Made by a program: the position numbers and the translations under genes. Below, one piece after another: positions 52,745 to 64,000 of a stretch of 64,000 bases of DNA; position 1 is the stretch's first letter, and the number at the start of each line of letters is the position of its first letter. The DNA comes from Uloborus plumipes (taxonomy: Eukaryota; Arthropoda; Arachnida; Araneae; Uloboridae), in the NCBI GenBank assembly GCA_038373865.1, contig JAXGGA010002285.1, positions 1 to 64,000 on the forward strand. The letters are read 5' to 3'. The notes under the pieces were generated by a model. That model was not told the DNA's origin. It ran no database searches and worked only from the letters and a program-made list of their open reading frames with translations.

Positions 52745-54414
52745 CTAAAAATAAAAGAAAAAGGTATTAGTACTCACATTCAAAATTATAGGAACGACAT
52801 TTTTACATAAAATTTAAAATACTTAGAGAAAAAAACGTGCTACCTTTTTTGTTTCACGTGGCTCAAAAAATGCATGTATTTTAATAATTAAATCAAATGT
52901 TAAGGCTTAAATGGATCTTTTACTTAAAAAAAAAAACAAAAAAATAAATAATTAAATAAAAGTACTTCACGAGACAATTGAAAGAATAAAGGTCTTGGTT
53001 TTAATTCAGTACTCATAGTATCATTTCCCATGCTACAATCTTGTTAAATTATTTACAATGTTTAAACACAAAACTTCCCTTCTAGTTTGAGAATCATCCA
53101 TTTATATTTGCTAACATGGGAGAAAAAAAAGAAAAACGGGGATGATGATGACAGAACATCAAAGCGTAGTTTTATATATATTTAAAATAATGGTCGGAAG
53201 GACCTTGTTTTTGTCCAACTACGTTCTCATACTCACATCCTCGCATTAAATGTTGCTTAATGGGACAGAATTAAGCTGAATTATCCTTTCCTGGGAGAGG
53301 GGAGCCATGATTTCGGGGAACAACAGCACACTTTGTCATTTCCGTCCATTCCCAAACACCAAACTAGTTATCCAAGCACGACAATAGCAGGGCAGTCTTT
53401 TTGGAGAATATGATTTGTGGCACCTATTTAGGTCAGAGATTGTACCAGGCAGAATAGGGAGAGGGGGTGCTAAATAACGTTCTATGGAATATATACATGG
53501 CAAAAATGATTGCTAATGTTCGTAGACCATAACTTTTCTTTGAAATTGTTATACTTCAAAAGCATGAAATTAAGTCGCATGCGGTTGCATTATGTTCTTT
53601 AATATGTATAAGATCCCCATATGCAATGGGGGATCACTTACTTTATTCTTTTAAATTTTGTTTATTTACTTATTTTTACTACCTGCTAAAATTAAAGGAA
53701 ATATTGTATTCACGAATTTTTCTTTTATTTTAATCAGACCTGAATCAATTCCGAGAAGGGTTTTCGTTTCATCCGGAAGTATAATGAACTCATGAGCAGT
53801 CGAAAATTCCATTTTGATCGTCCCTGGTTCGTCTATTTTGATGAGGCTTGTACAAACCGTACATACAGAATGCGCACTCGATTGTATTTTTAATAAAACT
53901 TGCCAGCCAGTGGGGCATCGGAAGGGCGAGGTCTGGGGCGTTTGTGTTTGCGCCACCATACAACCGACTCTATTTATCTGCTTCGAAATAAATTTGCTTC
54001 GGGAAGATTACTTCGAACGGATTAGTAAGAACTTAAGCTCATACACAGTTTTCAGTAGTTTTTATGCTTAAATGAGATTTTATTCCATTGCAATTCTATT
54101 CTTTTCTGTTTTTTCTTTATCTTTTCATCATCATCATCATCATTTTTTTAAAAGTAATTATTGCATTAAAATAAATTGAAAAGGAATGTTTGTCATATGT
54201 TTTTCATGAAATATTAAGTAAAACGTTTTTTCTTTTTAAAAAATTTCTTACGCCTTACGATGCCTTATCATGGATGAATTTTGGTTATCCTCCTAAATTC
54301 TATATCAGTCTTCTCAAAATGAGTAAATTACGTCAAGAATTAAATAAATATTTTTAATTGTTATAATCGAATGTTAAAATATTTAATAGTTAATTAGAAA
54401 ATGACTTGTTGAGG

Positions 54415-54485
54415 TACATTACTAGAGGACTTTTTTCAAAACTCCCTCCCCGATCGTTTTGAAAAAAGTCCTCTCTAGTAATGTA
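54415..54485. repeat. Snap-back inverted repeat
   Basis: Arms 54415-54442 and 54456-54485 are complementary except for a two-base insertion in the right arm. The loop is TCCCTCCCCGATC. Confidence 0.8.
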
Positions 54486-55036
54486 TTCAGATTGCCGATG
54501 GACATATATTATTCATTACGTAACCTATAAAGTATTTGCTCTCTCTCTCTCTCTCCCCACATTTCAGAAACGCCACTATATTCAATACTTCACTCTCGAC
54601 AATCAGATATTTACACTTTCCGAAGTGAGCGCGAATGGGTTGAATTAATTTCATCGTCTGAAAGAGGAGAACCTATTTTGCGGGGTGAAACCACAATCCC
54701 TTTTTTACGCATTTTTACGTCCCCGCTTTCGTTTCTCCCCTTTCTCTTTTATTGCTTTCGCTTGAATGAAACTCGAGAAGATGAGAAACAACTTGCCACG
54801 TTTGAGAGGAATTTTCATAATGAAGTATGTCCTTTATTGATGTGAGTTTTCGTGTTTTAATTGTTTTTAGATTGTCTCTATGATTTTGCTCGACCATTTT
54901 TTGAAAATCTCTTCAAAAAAAAAAAATAATAATAAAAACAAGATAAATAAATAAAATTATATAAATAAATAAAAATAAATAACTTTCTAAAATGAAATAA
55001 TAAATAAATAAAATTAATTAATAAATAAATAAAATA

Positions 55037-55130
55037 AATTAATGAATAAATAAAATAAATTAATGAATAAATAAAATAAATTAATGAATAAATAATGTAA
55101 ATTAATGAATAAATAAAATAAAATAATTCA
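55037..55130. repeat. 21-bp A/T tandem repeat
   Basis: About four to five copies of AATTAATGAATAAATAAAA within a longer A/T-only tract (54905-55180). Confidence 0.75.
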
Positions 55131-58100
55131 TTACATAAAATAAATTAATTAATTTACAAATAAAACTAAATGAAATAGATAACTACACGGAGCGAGTCGC
55201 TTATGATTTGAAACTCAGTGGGGTGCTTTTTGAGAACGTGAAGTCTCACTATCATAATAATTTACTTTGGATTTTTTTCTATTCCGGGATACTAAGAAAA
55301 ACTCATAAGTATTGCTGTACTAGACGCTTTCTCCCTACATTAATGATGAATGCAGACGAAAAATTCATACAAAAATAATATTATGTTTTAATAGCGAAAA
55401 TGTGAGAAAAGGTGGGGATACGCTGCACACTCATGATCCTTTTAGGCCACATTGCAGCATCTACTGAACCGGCACTACTACTAACAGCAGAAGAAATTAT
55501 AAGAGATAAATATCTGACTATGTTTGAAATGATTTGACGTGACGGCCAAAACTCTTATTTCCTTTCGAGTTATAGAGCTGGAACTTGATAGGCAAACGAA
55601 ATAATTTTGTTTGAAATAAAAAATGTCAATATTTCTATCAGCTTCGTGATATTTCAATGACGATTCATTGCAGTATAAATCCTTTGAAGTTAACCATTAG
55701 GAAGAAATGGACGACACAGTGTTCTTCAAGGCACTTGGAACTATGGAACTCTATGGCTATAGTAATAATTCGATACGAATGGATTCGATTCGATTTCGAG
55801 CTGCTTTTCTGTTTTGTCATGAAGTTATAGGTGAATGTAAGAGGAGAGAGAGATTTATTCTAGAATTTTTCATTAACCCCCCTCTCTTCACTCCCAAGTG
55901 CTGCGATTAAGACTTCAAATGTTTGGTGCGTGTGCCCTGCACAGCTGTTTAGAAGTAAAGGGGTCGGGAGAGGGGTGGGTTAACGGTAAAAGTGGGAAAT
56001 CTGATTGTGGAAAAAGCAATCAAGATGGAAAACCGCAGGGACATAAATTTTCCCGGGAAAACCCCCCTACCCCCTTACGTACCGTGGTTCTGACACCACT
56101 GGGCTAATTTGTCTCGACTCCCCCATCTGTCTTGAAGAGTTCCCGATGACCAGCTGCCACGCGACCCAACGGTTAAAGGTCGACCTCTCGTCCCCTGCAA
56201 AATTCAAAAACCCTTTTGCAACCACAATGCCGACAAGTCATTAGTTTAACCAATGTCGTGCGGTGTAGACGGTCGCGTGGCCAATAAATTATGATTGTCG
56301 AAAAGCATAATTTATACTTTTGGAGCGGACGAAAGTTATATCTCCACCGAGGTTGTTCAACTCTTTGGTATTGAAAGTGCCAACAATGGTGAAACCACAT
56401 AAAGAGTTCAACGCCAGCTTTCATCAATATATTACTTGGTAAATACTTCAGCACTGAGGTAATGCATAAAAATATCACTATCAAAATCGGATAAATACTA
56501 TTTTTGAGCAGAGTTTGTGATATCCCTGTTAAGCAACAGCAATATGACAATATGACTCAAAGCAATTTTAAACTATTAGTTATGACACTTAGATCTGAGT
56601 TAATAATATTTTAACAAAAAAGGTACATCATACATGAAAGAATTTTATCGCATTATTTTGAATGGTATAATTAAAATTTATATTACGCAACAATTTTTAA
56701 TTAGTCAAATGTTACTTTTTTCCCTGATTATCTTAACTGGTGGTATGGTATGTCTTACACCCCAGAAGAATTTTTGCATTCAAACGTTTTGTAATGTTTA
56801 GCTATTATGCTTCATATCCGTGTGGTAGTTTCAATCGTATATTAAGATAAATCAATAACAAAAATCATTGGAAATTTTCCTTCTTTGATTTGCTAAATTT
56901 TGTGGAGTGCACATGCGATAAATGGAGGAAACGTACACCCCACCTCATCACTTAAATTACACAAAAATTACCATACTGGTTAAGTGTTGAGTACTTAATT
57001 TGCTCCTCAAAAAGAGAGAGAGAGAGAAAGAAGCTTGGAATGCGACAGTTAAGCTTCAGATAATGTACAAAGATACTCCCCTTCAGAATCTTCTTTTCAG
57101 CCATTGTATTTTGCGTAATGCATGTTGCTGTTCCCGCTTTGAAAAATGCACGAACACTTTTACCACTTGAAATGAAAAACTCCACCCAGACTACATAAAT
57201 CTTAGACTGAAAGGTCAACCCCAAAGCTACCTGTAACGCTCACAATGGCTGCCTTTTTTAAACAGAAGACGAGTAAAAAGAAACCTGTACAAGTATCTCC
57301 CCCCAAACGCAACACCTTTTCAATAGTTTTCGAACTATTAATCAATGCCTGGAGGATTACGAAGAAGAGTTACGCTATTTTTTCTCACAGTTGGGTCAGA
57401 ATTGGTTCCACATTAGGGAGCATAATAATAGGTTTCCGTACCTCTCCCGAATGTCTTCAGGCACCGATTACCGATGCGATTCAAAAAGAGTAGCTTTGCG
57501 GACAGCTTTTGAGTCACAAATTTCGGTTTGGTTGCACTTTGAGAAGACAATTCTCTGTCTTCAGCTTAGTAGGTTATCATTTAAATTTTGCCAAAAGTTA
57601 AATTTCTGTCAGCAATGTATGCGTCTATTAAAGAATTTCCAAACGAATTACACAAAAACAAAAATTGCAGGATTAACATTTTTAGATTTTTTTAAACACC
57701 AACCTCACATTGGCTACGGAACATTAGGGAGTAATGACTAAAAATAAACGTTTCAATTACAATCTAATTAGCGCAGTTTAATGCTTTTACTTTTTAAATT
57801 TCTTTTTTTAATTTTCTTTGTTTTTATGTTTTTTTAGATATAAATTTTAGCAGTATATTCTATACCGTAACTTCAATACTGCAAACGTTTCATTTCATTA
57901 CGTCAAAGTTTTAGTTTTCAGTTTAATGGTAAAAATAACAACATTAAATTGAAAAAAAAGCACATTTTTTCAACAAACTTTTCTCACCTACATAAATAAA
58001 ACCGTTTGGCTCTGGTCAAATTACTTTGTTTTCATTGGAAAGTTTTTGCTTTACAGAAATTACAACCTTATGCCACTGTTTACCTAACTATTGAAAATTT

Positions 58101-58447
58101 TATTTGGGGCGATTTGTCTTGTCTAAGAAATGTAGTTACGACTTGCAATCAAAAAGTAATTTATGTATATATTTTGATTTTACAGTAATTATTCATTTTT
58201 ATTGCAGAAAAAGACATATTCAAATCAAGAGGGTAATCACAAATTGAGAAAGCAATAGTAAAATTTTTAAATTCTGTAATGTATTGCTCTACATTACATT
58301 TTCATTCTTTCCTTCTTTTTTTTTTTTTTTTCTTTTTTCTTTTCAAGTTATTTGAGATCGTCATCATCGAAAAAAATAAATATCAATAGCTAATTGTCGA
58401 AGCTTCGACTTTATAATAATTAAATTGCCCTTCAGAAACTTTTTTTA

Positions 58448-58971
58448 CACTGCAAAAAATGAACTGTTGTTTTTACAGTATAATATTGACACCCGAGGTT
58501 CCAATTTGAAACTTTAAAATGCGCAGCAACAAACTGTAAAACTAGCAATTTTAGTTTCTTAGCGCCCTGCTCCACATCAACGTAAAACGCGACCGAAACT
58601 GAAGGCAGAAACCGAAAATCCGGGTACTTTCCATAGGAACACCATGTAATCCATTTTACGTTTCTGCTTTATTTTTCTGCTTTACGTCAATGTGGAGCAG
58701 GGTCCTTACTGTAAAGTTAGAAATTTTAGTTTATTGTCGTAAAATTTAGCAATATTATACTGTAAAAATAACAGTATATTATTGGCAGTAGAGGTTCCAG
58801 TTAAAAATTGTAAAATGCACGGTAATAAACTGTAAAATTAGTAGTTTTACACTTTATTACTATAAAATTGGCAATTTTACAGTTTAGTACTGTAAAATTA
58901 GTTATTTTGCAGTTTATTACTATAAAATTAACTGTATAACACTGCAAAAACAATATTCATTTTTTTCAGTG
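58448..58971. mobile_element. TA-flanked MITE with internal repeats and a nested MITE
   Basis: The ends CACTGCAAAAAATGAA and TTCATTTTTTTCAGTG are next to TA on both sides. The interior repeats units of the type TTTACAGTTTATTACTGTAAAATTAG-like sequence, about 27 bp each. It is interrupted by the element at 58562-58705. Confidence 0.7.
58562..58705. mobile_element. MITE copy 2, inserted in another MITE
   Basis: The ends are GCGCCCTGCTCCACAT and ATGTGGAGCAGGGTCC. The interior is the reverse complement of the element at 13441-13571, with an extra short duplicated segment near its right end. Confidence 0.8.
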
Positions 58972-59484
58972 TACTTATTATTATGAAAATTGTTATTATG
59001 AAGGTGGAAAAGAAAAACAAAAATTACCTTTCCCCTAAAACACGATACGTGCCAGAATTTAAAACCCCCAGTGTGACTCCCAAAACAACAGCTGCTAATA
59101 TGGGTGCATTTCCACTACTGTGTATCCTCCCCCGCTTTCTTCAGATTTTTATTGCCCTATAAATCACGCGAGTTCAATTCGAAATTCTGACGCCCCCTCT
59201 TCCCCCCAAAGATGATACTTCCCTTCTCTCCGTTCACGCTTGAACCATCTGGCAAATCAACAGTTCTTTTCTCGCAATGACAGAATGTGCGGAATATCGA
59301 AACTGTACTGCTATTTTAATGTGACAGCAATTAGAATAATTAAATTATAGTTTAAAAGAACTAAAAAATACGTTTTTAGCGTTAAAGAAACTAAAAAGAA
59401 GATTTTCAAAACTATTGAATATCAGCTAGCTTACATGCACTTATAGTACATCAACATGTAACATAGTTTAGCCTTTAGTGTTAA

Positions 59485-59976
59485 CCCATTAATGCCTGAC
59501 ATTTTTTTTCCAAAGATATTTTGTATACTGGTTACAAACTGTTTAATGGACAGGAAAAATAATTTAAAAAATATTATATAAAAAATAATTGTTTTATTAA
59601 GGAAAGAAAAATCGTCCCTCAAAAGTTACGATGGACCCCAGAGTGTACATACTTGTTTTGCTCAATTTTTTTTCTGCCTACGATATAATATTTAAAAAGA
59701 TATTTTATAAGAAGAAATTAAATCAGCAATTAACAAACTGGGAAGCTGGGAATAGCTTTGAAAACCTAGCTTTTTTTCTTGAGATTGTGAACGATGTGAT
59801 TTTTGATAAAGATCATATTAAAACTGCTACAGAACACACTTTACAATGGTTATGTGCTGCAATCTGTTAATAACGGATTGAAACAATACCAAGGTACTAA
59901 TTGAACACTATTATTTGGGGGAAATTCAGACCCTTTTTTGGACCGTCCTTTTAAAAGGACGCTAGGCATTAATGGG
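59485..59976. mobile_element. piggyBac-like non-autonomous element
   Basis: Terminal repeats CCCATTAATGCC and GGCATTAATGGG are flanked by TTAA at the left and TTAG at the right (one change). The 492-bp interior contains a 79-codon frame (59631-59870) starting MDPRVYILVLLNFF, of unknown meaning. Confidence 0.75.
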
Positions 59977-62900
59977 TTAGTAATAGTATTAAATATATTA
60001 CTTTTAAATTCGCAAAGAACATGAATTTTATCTCTTATTTTGAGTTACATACACAAATAACTGAAACACTTATAATACACCAACACGTACTAATATAGTT
60101 TAGCCTTTGGTATTAATAATAGTTTTACTTTTATGTTATATTTGCAAAGAACGAGAATTAATCTTTTATTCAGAGTTACATACGTACAAACAAACAAACC
60201 CACATGTGAAACTAATAAAAGCGTATTAAAAAAAAGGATTAATATAATTTTTAAAGTGGTCAATATAGTTAGGTGAGATGGAGTAAAGGGAAAAGTTACT
60301 ACTTCGTCTATTGTCTTATCTTTGATTCAGTAAGCAATTACTAGCAATGTAGATTATAGATCATAATTTCAACTTTCATTGGCTAATTAAATTTTTAGTC
60401 TGCATAAATGACATATTCTTCAGAAATGCTCCAAATAATACGGCAATGTGCTGATTCTGTAGTAAATGTTGAGAGAAAAACGCAGGAAAGTTATTAGTAT
60501 TACAAGTTAATTTTAACTAATCATTAATAAATAAATAAATAAATAAAATATGAGAGAGCTGAATAAAATTAATATTTTTAATAGTTAATTTTCTTCTGAA
60601 AATTTTCTACGGCGGTTAAGCTCTTGATTTTTTGTTTCATTTTTTTAAAAGTAAGTTTTACCATTAAATCACAACTTCTTTTGTCAAATCTTTAGTTTAG
60701 AGTTATTATGCTAAAAATACCAAGTTAACAGCTCTAAGTGCAATTTAATAGCGCAGTTCAGTTCAATACTTTTATGTTTAATACCCGAAAACAAATCCAT
60801 TACTTTAACTTATATTTATCTATGATCATCTAAAATTAACATCTCAATCAAATTCGATCTAAGCAAAGTAAAAACGATAATTATTATCTATAAATTTTCA
60901 TATTTGCCCTTAGTCGCTATTATACATGATGGAAAATAAAGATAACTGAAACACATACAAATTCTAACTGGTCTGAATTCAAAATTTGCTCTATAGTAAT
61001 GACAAATTCATGAAAACTTGATTTGTTTGTGCAGTTTTTATTATATCAATGAACTAGTTTCCGCGCAAGGTTAAAAGCAGTAGCGTTTCCTGTACACGCG
61101 ACAAGCACATGCGGTACCTTTTCACGGCCCCGACCCCTCGCACGATATTTTTTTGTCCTCTTTTTTACCTTGAATATTTTTTCTCTGCTCTTCAAGACTA
61201 CTCTATTTCAAGCAATAACTGTTCTCTCCCCTTGCAGAGGAGCCCCCCTTTCGTCTTAACTTATTCCCTGTTAACTTCTGTTTTTACTTCCCCACCGGTT
61301 TGGTTCAGGACACGGATCTTTGGATAAACAACTCCAAAAAAGTCTCGCTCTAACTTGTAAGTTAAACGCTGTCTCGTTTTTATTTCACTGGTTTTCCTTT
61401 GCGCTCTATTTTTTAAAGAAAGGCAGTTGAGGAATATATGGAAAAACTCTGCCTTTTGTTGTATTACTGCAAAGGTAAATAAAATAAATAAACAAAGAAT
61501 CAAGATAAAAAAAATGAAGGCCGTTCAGAATGAGAAACATGTTCTCAGAATACTTCTGATTATCTGGACTAATCACCAGGAATGGTGACACGGAAAATTG
61601 AGAAACATGGATAATCTGCAATCATTTATTTTACAACAGAGTTAATTTACATATAAAAAACCGTCTTCTGTAAAAATAATTGTTAGTTTTTTGAGCAATT
61701 AATTCGCTCAACAACAAATATAAACTGAAGAAATTTATCAAGCAAAGTAAACGCGAGAAAACTATACCAGAGAGTGTTCTCTAAATTGTTCATTTGTAGT
61801 CGAGAGTTTATTTATGCTATAAAAATTAGCCTAATATTATTCAACTAATAATACATATATTATTTAATCTTTAATTAAAAGTCATGATCAAATATTTTTA
61901 ACTAAATGACTCCGAAAATTTCTAATCGACAGCAAAAGTTTCTCCATAACGCATTGTTTAGGTCAAACCAATTTTTCTTATAGGGAGAAACCGTTATAGA
62001 GGTTCTCCTGTAATTTAAGAATAGAGTTTCTTTTTTGTTAATAAACTGATAGCGGTCAGAGGGGGAGGAGTGAGATCGGCGCATTTGTAAACTTCTGTAT
62101 TCCACGCTAATTAATTTGTGAAGCAACATTTATTCCGAAAACATATAACTTTCTTATAAATTCCCTTTTAGCAATCTTACACTAGCTCTAAAAATTTAGT
62201 TATTTCTTTACACAAAACTAATTTAATGTAAGCTTTGTTGCTTTCCTTGTTGTTTATTGAGGTGTTGAGGCAAGGAAATTTTATATACAATCCATGGCTC
62301 CTATTTCACCCCAGAGATCTTAGACCACGTATTTGCTGTGAATTTTTAACTACAAACGAAAGTGTTTAAAAGGTGTTTCTTTTACACGTCGGATTGAGGT
62401 GTTTTTAAGAAAATAAAGGTTTTCCACTGGCTGTTTTACGGGGTTCGGACCTTGGCACGTAGAACCGAAACTTTTATAGTCGCATGAACAAAGCGTTTAG
62501 AGGAAGACAAGTAAGTTTGTACAACTTTTTAACGAGCGATTTTTACTCTTCAAATATTTACTCCTTTAGAGAAACTTTCGGGCTACTTTTTCCAAGCGAC
62601 GCAAGTTTGATCGGCTACTATATGAAACTTACAGCTAAACTACTTGAAGATTTGGTGTTGTAAAACTTAGCAGTCGTGCAAAAGTTTAGAACACAGTTGT
62701 ACAAGGAGAATAATTGATGAATGGAAAATTGCAAGTTATCGTGGAACCGTAATGCAAGAAAACTTCACCCGGAATTTTGGAATTGCGAAAAGAATTTCTT
62801 AAAAGTATGAAAGACAAGGGGAGGGGGGAATAGTATTAAGCTAAGAATAAGAAGAAATGGGCCAGAAATTAATATTTATTACGAATCAAAACTTAGAGTA

Positions 62901-63159
62901 TACACGATGATCAATGAGAGGACCCAGCAATATTTGCATCATGTGCGCCCACGATTTTCAAAAATAATGTTCGAGATCTATCCCATATTTTTTCTTGATA
63001 TTATGCTCATGCTGAAAATAAAAATAATTTGCTCCGCGAAATTCGGTTTCAGTAGAAAAGGCAAATTGTCTCATCCTATATTTGTGATTCTTTGTACAGA
63101 AAGCAATTCTGCCGTGAGGAAGTAAACGGCAGTATCTAAAGATATGGGTTTTTAGGTAC
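59977..63159. other. Distal region upstream of hunchback
   Basis: AT-rich, with no gene or RNA recognised. Short open frames at 61261-61621 and 61902-62129 have no familiar motifs. Confidence 0.4.
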
Positions 63160-63312
63160 AGTAAAACCCCGATTTACGGGTCTCAAGGGATTGGGGAAGA
63201 AAACGTAAAATACGGAAAATACATAGAAAGCAAAAATCAAATAGAAAAAAACTAAAATCGTAAAATGCGGGGAAAACGTAGATTCGGGAGAAGTAAAATC
63301 AGGGTTTCACTA
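63160..63312. mobile_element. Small TA-flanked MITE
   Basis: The left end CAGTAAAACCCCGATTTACG follows TA. The right end has the imperfect complement GTAAAATCAGGGTTTCACTAT before TA-like sequence. The interior repeats CGTAAAAT and CGGGGAAAACG motifs. Confidence 0.5.
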
Positions 63313-64000
63313 TTAGAAGAAACGCGTTTTCAGCTTCTTTTCTATAACAGTAGAGAAATGTTGGAATTCGACGTTTTTTCCCGAGCTTTTTATTGTAGGC
63401 AAAACCAAATAAGAAAACCTGTAGAATAAAGTCTAAGTACAATGGATGATAAAAATAAAAAAAATATTGTACATAATATTGCTACTGTAGGACATAAATG
63501 AAACTTTTGATTTCAATCCAGTCATCAGGGTAAAACTGACTCAAGATTTTTCAGATTTCGGTTTTCTGATTTCAACGGAAATCACTTTTTGGTTATGAAA
63601 AATATATACATTTTTAACTTGACGTACAAGAAAGCAATGCATGTCCACATTGAATTACATTGGAAAATGTTTTGATTTTTGGTTAAACTACAAGAAAATG
63701 TTTGCAAAAAGATCCTGTTAAGAGTGGCACTATTCTGTTATTTAAGACTAAAAACAAGTTGTTTTTAATCTTCATACAGCCTACCAAAAATTTAATCACG
63801 AATCCTCTTCTTCTTGCAAAGTTCAACATGAAATTAACGCGATTTCTGATTAAACGCACTATTAATGCTGATAATTAGGATTTAAAATAAGATTTTTTTT
63901 ACCTACCGTGAATGAGTAAAGCAACCTTTCTCTCTCTTTTTTACTTAGTTGCTCATAGACGGGGGAATTGTGCATTAAATGCATTCAAGTCTTATTCACT

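Larger units (their letters stand above)
52745..58447. other. hunchback 5' intron or upstream region
   Basis: No gene recognised. An open frame at 53666-53959 (-) has no familiar motif. A snap-back repeat is at 54415-54485, and a 21-bp A/T tandem repeat is at 55037-55130. The GC-richer block at 55950-56300 contains a CCAATAAATTATG site of homeobox-binding type; its role is unknown. At 57245-57741 two overlapping frames could be a broken gene of unknown kind. Confidence 0.45.

Noticed and set aside
55037..55130. Regular A/T repeats as a CRISPR-like array
   Set aside because: Units are contiguous low-complexity tandem repeats without spacers, in an animal genome.

Overview
This is an AT-rich animal nuclear sequence with interrupted genes, kilobase-scale GT-AG introns and many transposon remnants. 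The gene content (a hunchback with Ikaros-type C-terminal fingers, PHTF, SNRNP40, LIPT1) and the repeats point to an arthropod. The long introns and repeat style make a chelicerate such as a spider my best guess, but the species is inferred, not proven.

Layout. Positions 1-15022 hold the 3' half of PHTF (+ strand), nine exons of a multi-pass membrane protein; its 5' half lies upstream of the window. From 15023 to 19653 is intergenic sequence that includes a hammerhead-ribozyme repeat (19209-19556). SNRNP40 (U5 snRNP 40 kDa WD40 protein) runs on the - strand from 32329 down to 19654 in nine exons. LIPT1 (mitochondrial lipoyltransferase) starts 499 bp away on the + strand and runs in four exons to 43015, so the two genes form a head-to-head pair with a probable shared promoter. 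LIPT1 and hunchback converge tail to tail. The hunchback coding exon is on the - strand (52638 down to 49070), followed by about 11 kb of 5'-side sequence in which I see no recognisable gene.

Main observations. (1) A 719-bp non-autonomous Helitron (49231-49949) sits inside the hunchback coding exon and separates the last two zinc fingers from the other seven. Removing it in silico restores the reading frame exactly, so the insertion looks recent, polymorphic or removed by splicing. (2) LIPT1 intron 1 has an exact U12-type donor and, by reading frame, must end in AT rather than AG. It falls directly after the predicted catalytic lysine codon. (3) A hammerhead ribozyme motif lies in a 264-bp repeat next to the 3' end of SNRNP40. 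(4) Introns carry nested hAT, Tc1, mariner, piggyBac-like and MITE copies. Several have intact target-site duplications, and one is a roughly 1.56-kb inverted pair that could form long double-stranded RNA in LIPT1 pre-mRNA.

The four host genes do not form a pathway: PHTF is a membrane protein, SNRNP40 is a splicing factor, LIPT1 acts in lipoate metabolism, and hunchback is a patterning transcription factor.
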